DNA from: Pseudomonadota bacterium
GTDB taxonomy: Bacteria; Myxococcota_A; Polyangia; Polyangiales; Polyangiaceae
Direction: 5' to 3'
DNA length: 64,000 bases
Assembly (NCBI GenBank): GCA_023423895.1
Contig: JAFAER010000122.1
Location: 16,078-80,077, forward strand
Both the position numbers and the translations under genes were made by a program. The notes below the pieces were generated by a model that worked only from the letters and a program-made list of their open reading frames with translations, searched no databases and was not told the DNA's origin. Of this stretch, positions 52,248 to 60,301 are shown one piece after another; within the stretch, counting starts at the first letter, position 1, and every line of letters starts with the position of its first letter.

Positions 52248-53243
52248 GTGGCGCGTAGCATCACCCAGCTCGTGTTCGACGGCGTCGCCGATGGCCCGGT
52301 CGCCGTCGCGCTCGACATCATCGGCGCGGCCGAGCGCGTGGCGGCGGCAGGGCTCGTCCAGCTCCCGAAGCACCAGCTCCCGCGGCGCGTGCGGCTCGTC
52401 TCGATCGACGGCAAGTCGGTACGCACCGCGGCCGGGCGAGAGCTCGCCGTGGACGGCGCGTTTGCTCTTCGCGGGCTCGGCGCCGCCGACATCCTCGTAT
52501 TGCCCGGCCTGTGGATGACGACGCCGCGCGAGATCACCGGTGCGCTCGAGCGTCCGGACATCGCTCGCGGGATCGAGCTGCTCGCGCGCGCGGCCGAGCG
52601 AGGCGTACTCGTCGCCGGCTCGTGTGCTGCAACGTTCCTGCTGGCTGCGTCGGGTGTGCTCGACGGACGTGAGGCGACGACGACCTGGTGGCTCGGACCG
52701 ACGTTCGCGCAGCGCTTCCCGCGCGTCACGCTCCGCACCGACCGCATGGTGGTCGCGTCCGAGCGCGTGCTCACGGCGGGCTCCGCCTTCGCGCACGCGG
52801 ATCTGATGCTGGCCATCCTCGCGCAGACGGTGAGCCCGTCGCTCGCGCATCTCGTCGCGAGGTACCTCGTGCTCGACGAGCGCGCATCGCAGGCGCGCTA
52901 CATGGTCATCGACCATCTGCGAAGCGCCGATCCGGTCCTGCAGAAGCTCGAGCGCTTCATCAACGCCAACATCCACCGGCAGCTGACGCTCGTGCAGATG
53001 GCACGCGCCACGGCGACGTCACCGCGCACGCTCGCTCGGCGAACGGAGCAGGCGCTCGGCACCACACCGATGCGTTTCGCCCAACGTCTGCGCGTCGCCC
53101 AGGCGGTGCACCTGCTCGAGACGACGCGTCGCTCGGTCGACGAGATCGCAGCGCGGGTCGGCTATGCCGATGCCGCCGCCTTCCGGCGCATCTTCCGGCG
53201 TGAGACCGGCGAGGCGCCCCGGGCCCGTCGAGCGCGGCAGTGA
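52248..53243 (+). CDS. GlxA-type AraC family transcriptional regulator
   Basis: A 331-residue protein from GTG 52248. The N-terminal DJ-1/PfpI-like domain has 'V-A-G-S-C-A-A-T-F-L-L-A' at the nucleophile-elbow position and 'D-I-L-V-L-P-G-L'. The C-terminal AraC domain has both helix-turn-helix motifs: 'L-V-Q-M-A-R-A-T-A-T-S-P-R-T-L-A-R-R' and 'V-D-E-I-A-A-R-V-G-Y-A-D-A-A-A-F-R-R'. Ligand unknown. It is divergent from the dienelactone hydrolase gene, its probable target. Confidence 0.92.
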   Translation: MARSITQLVFDGVADGPVAVALDIIGAAERVAAAGLVQLPKHQLPRRVRLVSIDGKSVRTAAGRELAVDGAFALRGLGAADILVLPGLWMTTPREITGALERPDIARGIELLARAAERGVLVAGSCAATFLLAASGVLDGREATTTWWLGPTFAQRFPRVTLRTDRMVVASERVLTAGSAFAHADLMLAILAQTVSPSLAHLVARYLVLDERASQARYMVIDHLRSADPVLQKLERFINANIHRQLTLVQMARATATSPRTLARRTEQALGTTPMRFAQRLRVAQAVHLLETTRRSVDEIAARVGYADAAAFRRIFRRETGEAPRARRARQ

Positions 53244-53347
53244 ACCAAGCTGCCAACGGGCTGCGGTTCAACGGATGAGCCCCTGAGACCTGAGTAGCGC
53301 TGGGAGCGGGCTACCGAGGCGCGCGCGTTGCGCGGCGGCGTTTTAGT

Positions 53348-53386
53348 GTCAGTAACTGACGCTACGTGATACCGTCAGTTACTGAC
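53348..53386. promoter_or_regulatory. Twin palindromic operator (GTCAGTNACTGAC x2)
   Basis: Two 13-base palindromes, GTCAGTAACTGAC at 53348-53360 and GTCAGTTACTGAC at 53374-53386, centres 26 bp apart (same DNA face within about half a turn), both followed by GCTACG. They lie 33-71 bp before the epimerase start. The TetR-family regulator encoded convergently downstream is the natural candidate to bind them. Confidence 0.75.
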
Positions 53387-53418
53387 GCTACGGCGTCGGT
53401 TCCGCAAAGGAGGTTCCC

Positions 53419-54321
53419 ATACGCGTATTCATCACCGGAGGCTCCGGCCAGACTGGTCCCGCCATCGTCACCGAGCTCGTCCGTGCCGGGCACTCGGTCC
53501 TCGGCCTCGCCCGCTCCGACGCCGCTGCGGCACGCCTCGAGAAGCTCGGAGCAACGGCTCATCGTGGGTCGCTCGACGATCTGGAGAGCCTCCGCGCCGG
53601 CGCGGCGCAGGCCGACGGCGTCATCCACATGGCGTTCGGCGGTGACTTCTCCGATCCGGACAGCATGATGCGGCGCGACCGGGCGGCCATCGAGACGCTC
53701 GGGCAGGTGCTCGTCGGCACCGAGAAGCCCTTCGTGAGCACCTCGGGCACGCTCGTCATGCGGGCCGGTCACGAGGCGCACGAGGAAGAAGCGCCCGACC
53801 CGCAGTCGATCGCAGCCTTTCGTATTCCCGGCGAGCAGGCCTGCCTCGGCTTCGCGAAGCAGGGAGTCCGATCCAGCAACGTGCGACTCGCGCCCACCGT
53901 GCATGGCCCTGCCGATCACGGGTTCGTCCCGATGCTGGTGGCGACCGCGCGGAAGACCGGCGTGTCGGCGTACATCGGCGACGGGAGCAATCGTTGGCCG
54001 GCGGTCCACCGGTTCGACGCCGCCGTGCTCTACCGGCTGGCGCTCGAGAAGGCGCCGCCGGGCAGCATGTTGCACGGTACGAGCGAGAACGTCACCCTGC
54101 GGAGCATCGCCGAGAAGATCGGCGACAAGCTCGGCCTGCCGACACGCTCGCTGACACCGGCCGAGGCCGCGACGCACTTCGGCAACCCGTTCATGGCGCT
54201 CGTGTTCGCGACCGACTCGCCAGCATCGAGCTCTCGCACGCAGGCGCTCCTCGGCTGGAGTCCGACACACCCGTCGCTGCTCGACGACCTCGAGACCGGC
54301 GACTACTTCGAGCAGCGCTAA
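53419..54321 (+). CDS. NAD-dependent epimerase/dehydratase family protein with ATA start
   Basis: A 300-residue extended-SDR protein. The nucleotide-binding loop I5-T-G-G-S-G-Q-T-G13 begins five residues from the start, and 'R-G-S-L-D-D-L-E-S-L' and 'P-F-V-S-T-S-G-T-L-V' are also typical of atypical SDRs. The only start at the right place is ATA at 53419: a strong ribosome site AAAGGAGG lies 5 bases upstream, and between the preceding in-frame TGA and the ATA there is no ATG, GTG or TTG. The next ATG (53629) would remove the NAD-binding fold. Twin palindromes precede it; its stop overlaps the TetR gene stop. Confidence 0.88.
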   Translation: MRVFITGGSGQTGPAIVTELVRAGHSVLGLARSDAAAARLEKLGATAHRGSLDDLESLRAGAAQADGVIHMAFGGDFSDPDSMMRRDRAAIETLGQVLVGTEKPFVSTSGTLVMRAGHEAHEEEAPDPQSIAAFRIPGEQACLGFAKQGVRSSNVRLAPTVHGPADHGFVPMLVATARKTGVSAYIGDGSNRWPAVHRFDAAVLYRLALEKAPPGSMLHGTSENVTLRSIAEKIGDKLGLPTRSLTPAEAATHFGNPFMALVFATDSPASSSRTQALLGWSPTHPSLLDDLETGDYFEQR

Positions 54322-54881
54322 CGGCGCTTCGCGAGCTCGCGGAGATCGTCGAAGGCCTGGACGACGAGCGCGTCCAGCCCCGGCTTGGGATTCTCGAGCC
54401 ACGACTGCGTCGCCTGTCCGAAGGCCGCCATCGCGATCTGCGCTGCGAGCGTGGCCCGGCGCGTTTCGACGCCGCGTGCCTCGAGGGCCGCGGCGACGGC
54501 CTCGTTCATCGCGGCGTGCTTCGCGAGCTCGCGCTCGCGCAGCGCGGGATGCGCAGCGATGACCTTCGCGCGCGGCTCGGAGACCGAGCGATTCGCCTCG
54601 AGCATCGGCACGACCGCACGGAAGGCCCGCAAGAGGACCTCGAGCGGCGCAGGCTTGCCGGGCACCTCGTTCACCGCCTGCGTGAGCGCCTCGCGCACGA
54701 CGGCCTCGCCGCCGAAGAGCACCTCGCGCTTGTCGGCGAAGTGTCGGAAAAACGTGCGCTCCGTCGTGCGAGCACGGGCCGCGATCTCCGCGGTGGTCGT
54801 CTGGTCGAAGCCCTTCTTGCGGTAGAGATCGAGCGCCGCCTGCTGGAGGCGGAGACGTACTTCTTCACCGCTGCGCGGCAT
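54318..54881 (-). CDS. TetR/AcrR family transcriptional regulator
   Basis: A 187-residue repressor. The N-terminal helix-turn-helix reads 'T-T-A-E-I-A-A-R-A-R-T-T-E-R-T-F-F-R-H-F', followed by 'D-K-R-E-V-L-F'. The C-terminal ligand domain is Ala-rich and of the MftR type. It converges with the epimerase gene, the stop codons sharing two bases. It is the probable binder of the two palindromes before that gene. Confidence 0.92.
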   Translation of the reverse strand: MPRSGEEVRLRLQQAALDLYRKKGFDQTTTAEIAARARTTERTFFRHFADKREVLFGGEAVVREALTQAVNEVPGKPAPLEVLLRAFRAVVPMLEANRSVSEPRAKVIAAHPALRERELAKHAAMNEAVAAALEARGVETRRATLAAQIAMAAFGQATQSWLENPKPGLDALVVQAFDDLRELAKRR

Positions 54882-54987
54882 GTTTCGAGACACTACCGCG
54901 GAGACGCTGCGGAGAGAATCGCCACGCGTGTCTCCGAGATCGATTCCCTCGCGGCGCCGCGATCGTTGCCTTGCTCCGGCGTGCCTG

Positions 54988-55824
54988 TCAGCATCCGCGC
55001 CGTGACGAGGACGGCGGCTCCGGACGTACCGCGGTCGACGCATCTGGCGAGCCCGCATCGGGGGCACCGGGCGCCACGATCGGCACGTCGAGCGTAGCCG
55101 AGGCGTTTCCCGCGGCGTCGATCACCACGAACCGGAGCGCAGCCCGCTCACCGGGAGACAGCGTCCCGGCCACGAGACGCACCCCGAAAGGGCTCGACGG
55201 AGGAAAGGTGCCGATCGACGAGCGACCGCGGGTGACGTAAGCGCTCACCGGCGCGACGACGGCGCCGGCCGCACGGACGAGGCTCACCTTCGCATGCACG
55301 AGCGACTCATCGTCGACCTCGATGGTGCCCGTGACGAGATCGGCTGGAGTCGACGGCGGGCACACCGGTCCGGGGACCGCGAGCGCGACTCGCTCGACCT
55401 TGGCGTTCGCAAGCGTCGGCGCGCGCGTGTCGGGTGTCGGACCGACCTGATAGGTCGCCGTGCGGATCCCATCCACCAGGACGACCACGCTGGCGCGCGG
55501 CGGAAGTGGCGCCTTCGGAGTGATCTCGATCTGCTCGTCCGACACGTCGCGCCGGAACGCGGCCGCGGCGCCGTTCACGAGGAGCTGCACGGGCACGGAC
55601 TCGACGGGGCCTACGACGGACGACACCCGCAAGCGTGCATTCGTCGGAACGAGCGTAGGCATCCTCGGAGTGTCGAACGCGGCCTGCTGCTCGCGCGGCG
55701 GCTTCGGGATGCCGATCGTCGCGACAGGCGCCGGCGGACAGCTACCGGTCCCCTCCTGAGCCACGGACGAGAGCGAGATGCCGAGCGGCGTGAGGAAGAC
55801 AGCAAGCGCGAAGAGGCGGCGCAT
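54988..55824 (-). CDS. Exported protein with beta-rich domains
   Basis: A 278-residue protein with a signal peptide ending near S-V-A-Q. After a short Pro-rich part come two beta-type domains: 'P-T-L-V-P-T-N-A-R-L-R-V-S-S' to 'V-D-G-I-R-T-A-T-Y-Q-V', which looks Ig/IPT-like, and a second of ~100 residues ending 'V-I-D-A-A-G-N-A-S-A-T-L-D-V-P'. The C-terminus is a disordered Ala/Ser/Pro stretch ending 'S-R-R-G-C' and could be the cut remainder of a sorting tail. Family unknown. Confidence 0.75.
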   Translation of the reverse strand: MRRLFALAVFLTPLGISLSSVAQEGTGSCPPAPVATIGIPKPPREQQAAFDTPRMPTLVPTNARLRVSSVVGPVESVPVQLLVNGAAAAFRRDVSDEQIEITPKAPLPPRASVVVLVDGIRTATYQVGPTPDTRAPTLANAKVERVALAVPGPVCPPSTPADLVTGTIEVDDESLVHAKVSLVRAAGAVVAPVSAYVTRGRSSIGTFPPSSPFGVRLVAGTLSPGERAALRFVVIDAAGNASATLDVPIVAPGAPDAGSPDASTAVRPEPPSSSRRGC

Positions 55825-55940
55825 TCCCACGTGTACGTTCGAGCACGCGAGGCGATCTAGCGGCGTCCTGGTCTCCGCACCGACCTCCGATGGCACCTCC
55901 GCAACGATTCGAGTGGCCGCTCCGCCGCGCCGCGCTCGCG

Positions 55941-56984
55941 TTACTTGCAACGTGCGGGGTCGCTCGGCGTGCAAACCCCATCGATGCACTCGGCGCTGTA
56001 GTCGCACGGCGGCCCGCCTTCGCCCTTCGAGCAGGCCGCTCCGTCGGGAAGGGGATCGACACACCTTCCGGGAACGATCCTGATTTCTCCTGGTCTCGAG
56101 CCAGCTGGGTAGGTCAGACCCTCGCAAGCGCCGCGCTCGCAGCGACGGACGCGATCGCACGGTTCACCGGCCTTCACCGTGATGATGCGCGCGCACTTGC
56201 TGTCGACGCTGCAGGCGAGCCCCTTGCCACACTCGGACGAATGACAAGCTGCGCCCTCGCCCAGCGCCGGACCACACTTCCCGCCGACACACGTGAGATC
56301 GCCCTCGCAGTCGTTGCTCGAGAGGCACGCCGCTCCGGCACCTCCGGGGGCAGTGCAAACGCTCTCGCCCCCCGCGAACAAGCACAGGAGGCCGGTCTCG
56401 CACCGGACACTCTCGGCCGGGCTCGGTCCGCACTTCTCACCCGCCCCCGCCATCCTCACCGGGACGCACGTTCCGCGGTGGTTCTGGTCGTTGACGCAGT
56501 CGGCGCCGTCGACGCATAGAAGGGGCCGAGAGCAGGCGCCGCCGATGGGAACGCGCGGTGCACACGTCCCGCATGTTGCGCCAGGCTCCTGCTTGCAAGC
56601 TCCACTCTTGCACTGGTACCCCTGGCCACACGGAGTGTCGTCGTCGAGCGTTCCGCCCGTGAGGTCGCACGCGAGCTCGTTCAGGTTCTTGCAGGACGCG
56701 GCCGAAATCTGGTGAGCACACGCCGAGAGCTGCACGGCCAGGTTCGTCACTCCTGGCGCGGCGGCGGAGCGTGCACAAGCCGCCTCCAGGCGGGGGCGCA
56801 AGTGGGGCTGCGAGCTCATGGGGTGGGTGTCACAACGTTCGGCGTACGCCATGAGCGCGTTCACGTATTCGGTGCATGGGCCGCCCCCACCACCTCCTTC
56901 GACTTCACCACCACAAGCGGCGAGGACGAGGAGGACGAACGAAAGGACACCACAGGAGCTGAGGAGACGGGCCCTACGCGTCAT
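55941..56984 (-). CDS. Cys-rich lipoprotein
   Basis: A 347-residue lipoprotein (L-A-A-C24) with a poly-Gly run after the lipid Cys. Residues ~35-110 form a helical domain with paired Cys ('E-R-C-D-T-H-P', 'S-A-C-A-H-Q'). The remainder is a chain of ~10 short Cys modules such as 'G-A-A-C-L-S-S-N-D-C-E-G-D-L-T-C-V-G-G-K-C', the Dickkopf-like pattern frequent in myxobacterial surface proteins. It differs from the six-repeat cassette family. Function unknown. Confidence 0.85.
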   Translation of the reverse strand: MTRRARLLSSCGVLSFVLLVLAACGGEVEGGGGGGPCTEYVNALMAYAERCDTHPMSSQPHLRPRLEAACARSAAAPGVTNLAVQLSACAHQISAASCKNLNELACDLTGGTLDDDTPCGQGYQCKSGACKQEPGATCGTCAPRVPIGGACSRPLLCVDGADCVNDQNHRGTCVPVRMAGAGEKCGPSPAESVRCETGLLCLFAGGESVCTAPGGAGAACLSSNDCEGDLTCVGGKCGPALGEGAACHSSECGKGLACSVDSKCARIITVKAGEPCDRVRRCERGACEGLTYPAGSRPGEIRIVPGRCVDPLPDGAACSKGEGGPPCDYSAECIDGVCTPSDPARCK

Positions 56985-57263
56985 GGGGGACCGACGCCGA
57001 ATGCAAGGCACGTGCGCATGCTCCGAGCGGGAAGCCCGCCCACTTCTCGTCGCGACTACTCGCGGTCCATCGTCCCCCGTGAATCTTGAGCTACGTCGGG
57101 CCCGCAGCTTTTCGCGACGCCTCCGATCCAGGTTCCTCCATGCTGTCGAGGCGCGGGCGATCCGTGGCACGCGCTCCGGTCAGGAACACGCAGCTCGCTC
57201 GACGCGGATCGGCGTCCGGTCGACACATGACGGATCCGGCCGCGCGACCAATACGCCGGTCGC

Positions 57264-58010
57264 TTACCAGCCGACCGTGCCGTTGGCGTCGAGGAACGCG
57301 CCGCTCGGTCCGTCCGCTGGGAGGGTGGCGGCGCGCACGACGACCTTCGCGCCCTCGGACGGATGAAGGTTGCCCGCATGGTGATTCAGGTCCGTGTCGT
57401 TGTAGCCCGGGCACAACGTGTTGACCTTGATCGGGGTGCCCGCGAGCTCGACCGCGAGCCACCCGGTCAACGCGTTGAGGGCCGTCTTCGACGCGGCGTA
57501 CGCGAACGTCGGAAACTGCGGAAGGAGCGGGGCCAGCACGCTGTTCGGATCCATGAGCGCCGTGAGCGATCCCATCGTGCTGCTCACGTTGACGATGCGT
57601 CCGTCCTTTGCGCTCTTCACCAGCGGCAGGAACTCCTGCGTGACGCGCAGGGGCCCGTAGAAGTTCACGTCGAACGTGCGCTGGACGACCTCGAGAGGCA
57701 GGGTGCCCGGAAGGGCGTCGCCATCGAGCAGGACGCCCGCGTTGTTCACGAGGACGTCGAGCGCGCTGGTCTCCTTGCGGATCCGGGCCGCGGCTGCGCG
57801 GACGCTCGCGTCGTCCGTGACGTCGAGCTGCACGAAGCGAACGTCGCCCGCGTTCGCGAGCTCTTTCGCTGCCGCGACACCACGGACCTCGTCCCGGCAT
57901 CCCAACCATACGGTGAAGCCTCGTTCCGCGAGCTGGCGCGCGACCTCGAGTCCAATTCCCTTGTTCGCGCCCGTGACGAGCGCTGTCGGCTTCGTGTTCG
58001 TGTCACTCAT
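57264..58010 (-). CDS. Short-chain dehydrogenase/reductase
   Basis: A 248-residue classical SDR. T13-G-A-N-K-G-I-G20 binds NADP(H); 'V-N-N-A-G-V' and 'I-V-N-V-S-S' are conserved, and 'Y-A-A-S-K' is the catalytic Tyr/Lys pair. It resembles carbonyl-reductase-type SDRs that favour NADPH. Substrate unknown. Divergent from an AraC regulator gene 78 bp away. Confidence 0.93.
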   Translation of the reverse strand: MSDTNTKPTALVTGANKGIGLEVARQLAERGFTVWLGCRDEVRGVAAAKELANAGDVRFVQLDVTDDASVRAAAARIRKETSALDVLVNNAGVLLDGDALPGTLPLEVVQRTFDVNFYGPLRVTQEFLPLVKSAKDGRIVNVSSTMGSLTALMDPNSVLAPLLPQFPTFAYAASKTALNALTGWLAVELAGTPIKVNTLCPGYNDTDLNHHAGNLHPSEGAKVVVRAATLPADGPSGAFLDANGTVGW

Positions 58011-58088
58011 GCCCCTGTTGATAAGAGGCCGAGCGCGCACGAACCATCATGGATCCGCCGCAAGACTTTACGCATCGTCCAGCCAGCC

Positions 58089-59051
58089 ATGAACAGCTCT
58101 CCGTCCTCCAATCCGAGCGATTCGAGCGATCCGATCACCGACATCATCGGTCTCCTCCGGCCGCGCGCGATCGGACGCTGTCTGAACGCCGCCGGCCCGT
58201 GGGCGGTCCGGTTCGACCCGTTCCCACACGTGCGGTTCGGGATCGTCGTCCGCGGCGAGTGTTGGCTCGAGCTGGATGGTCCCGACGGGAAGAATGCGGT
58301 GCAGCTTCGTGAGGGCGACTTCTTCTTGCTCGGCAACCCTCCTCGGTACGTGATGGCGAGCGCGCTCGACGTCCGACCGCGATCCGCGAAGTCGCTCCTC
58401 GCCACGTCGCCGGACGGTGCCTTGCGGATACCGTCCGACCGCGACGAGGACACAGCCGTCTGCGGCGGCCACTTCGTGTTCGACGATGCGAATGCGTCGC
58501 TCCTGCTCGATTTCCTGCCGACGCTCGTTCACGTCCGCGCGGACGATCCTCGCGGCAAGCTCTTCACGCACCTGAGCGATCTGCTCGTCCACGAGATCAA
58601 GTCGCGCGCCGTCGGTGGGTCGCTCGTCATCGATCGTCTCGCGCAGGTACTCCTCGTTCACATGTTGCGGGCCCACGCCGATCAGCCGGTGCGCCCCACA
58701 GGCTGGCTCGGTGCGCTCCGCGACGACCACATCGGGGCCGCGGTCCGCGCCATGCACGGCGACATCGCCCATCGCTGGACGCTCGACGAGCTTGCGCGGA
58801 TTGCGCGCATGTCGCGCTCGTCGTTCGCGGCTTCGTTCAAGAGCCAGGTGGGGATGGCGCCACTCGAATACCTCATCGAATGGCGAATGGCGGTCGCGCG
58901 GGACGCCCTGCGTCGCAACGCGCGATCGATCTCCGAGCTCGCATTCGCCACGGGCTACGAGTCCGAGAGCGCATTCAGCACGGCGTTCCGGCGCGTCGTC
59001 GGCTCCTCCCCCAAACACTTCCGCGACGACGCTCAGCGCGCGGGTTCGTGA
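58089..59051 (+). CDS. AraC family transcriptional regulator (cupin type)
   Basis: A 320-residue regulator. The N-terminal cupin-like ligand domain has 'P-H-V-R-F-G-I-V-V-R-G-E-C-W' and 'L-R-E-G-D-F-F-L-L'. The C-terminal AraC domain has 'T-L-D-E-L-A-R-I-A-R-M-S-R-S-S-F' and 'I-S-E-L-A-F-A-T-G-Y-E-S-E-S-A-F'. It probably controls the divergent SDR gene and perhaps the aldo-keto reductase gene 75 bp downstream on the same strand. Confidence 0.92.
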   Translation: MNSSPSSNPSDSSDPITDIIGLLRPRAIGRCLNAAGPWAVRFDPFPHVRFGIVVRGECWLELDGPDGKNAVQLREGDFFLLGNPPRYVMASALDVRPRSAKSLLATSPDGALRIPSDRDEDTAVCGGHFVFDDANASLLLDFLPTLVHVRADDPRGKLFTHLSDLLVHEIKSRAVGGSLVIDRLAQVLLVHMLRAHADQPVRPTGWLGALRDDHIGAAVRAMHGDIAHRWTLDELARIARMSRSSFAASFKSQVGMAPLEYLIEWRMAVARDALRRNARSISELAFATGYESESAFSTAFRRVVGSSPKHFRDDAQRAGS

Positions 59052-59126
59052 CGGTGAGGTCGACCGATCGCACGCGTCAGGCGTTCCCGTGACACGGATG
59101 GAACGCCGCGAGCATCAACGAAGGTC

Positions 59127-60050
59127 ATGGCGCTCTCCTTCGGTCCCTTCGTGCTCGGTGGCAACGTCTTCGGCTGGACCGTACAGCGTGACAGCGCGTT
59201 TCGACTGCTCGATGGATTCGTCGAGCGTGGCGGGAAGGCCATCGATACGGCAGACGTCTACTCGAGCTGGGCGCCGGGCGCGCAGGGTGGCGAGTCGGAG
59301 CAGCTCATCGGTGAATGGCTCACCGCGCGGAAGAACCGCAACCAGGTCCTCATCGCGACGAAGGTCGCCAAGTGGAAAGCGCAGCCGGGGCTTTCCACCA
59401 AGAACATTCGTGCCGCGATCGAGGGCTCGCTCCGTCGGCTCGGGACCGACCACGTCGACCTCTACTACGCGCACGAGGACGACCTGAACGTTCCGCAGCT
59501 CGAGTACCTCACGACGTTCGACGCTCTCGTGAAGGAGGGAAAGGTTCGCGCCCTCGGTGCGTCGAACTTCACGCCGGACCGCCTCGCGTCGGCGCTCGGG
59601 ATCGCACGCGAGAATGGCCTCCGCACCTTCGAGGTCTCGCAAGACCACTGGAACCTGGTCGAGCGCCGCATCGAACGAAGCCTCGTGCCGCTCCTCGAAA
59701 AGGAGGGACTGAAGGAGCTGCCCTACTGGTCGCTCGCATCCGGCTTTCTCACGGGCAAGTACCGCCCGGGCGGTCACGTCGAGTCCGCACGGGCAGGCGG
59801 CGCATCGAAGTACCTGGACGATCCGAAGAACGTGGCGCTGCTCGGTGTGATGGACGAGCTCGCTGCGTCGCACGGCGTCTCCGTCACCGCGATCGCGCTC
59901 GCGTGGCTGAAGGCCCATCCCGTCGTCGCCGCGCCGATCGCGAGCGCGCGGACCGTCGAGCAGCTCGACGCGCTCTTCGAATGCGCCAAGGTCACGCTCT
60001 CACCCGGCGAGGTCGCGAAGCTCTCGGCCGTGACGGCTCCCTCTGTGTAG
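59127..60050 (+). CDS. Aldo/keto reductase
   Basis: A 307-residue NADPH-dependent oxidoreductase. The catalytic tetrad is D40, Y45, K79 and H116 ('A-I-D-T-A-D-V-Y', 'I-A-T-K-V', 'L-Y-Y-A-H'). The C-terminal phosphate-binding part has 'P-I-A-S-A-R-T-V-E-Q-L' in place of the usual GxRxxxQ. Length is normal for the family. The ATG follows AACGAAGG. Substrate unknown. Confidence 0.93.
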   Translation: MALSFGPFVLGGNVFGWTVQRDSAFRLLDGFVERGGKAIDTADVYSSWAPGAQGGESEQLIGEWLTARKNRNQVLIATKVAKWKAQPGLSTKNIRAAIEGSLRRLGTDHVDLYYAHEDDLNVPQLEYLTTFDALVKEGKVRALGASNFTPDRLASALGIARENGLRTFEVSQDHWNLVERRIERSLVPLLEKEGLKELPYWSLASGFLTGKYRPGGHVESARAGGASKYLDDPKNVALLGVMDELAASHGVSVTAIALAWLKAHPVVAAPIASARTVEQLDALFECAKVTLSPGEVAKLSAVTAPSV

Positions 60051-60301
60051 TCACGTACTGAGCGCCTTCACGATCTTCTCGTGGTTCGGGCTTCGCTTCA
60101 TCATGGCGGAGATACGACGACTTCGAACGTACGCGCGAGCAAGGTGGCGCACGGAAAGCCATGGCGCGTGACGGCATCATCGCGACACGCGAGCGATCGC
60201 GTGTGAGCCCGTAGGTTGGGCTCCGACAGTAACGCCCCAATGTCATGGAGCAGCGCGAGTCGGCGCTGCATTCGGTGCAGACCTCACGTACGCATAGTCG
60301 A

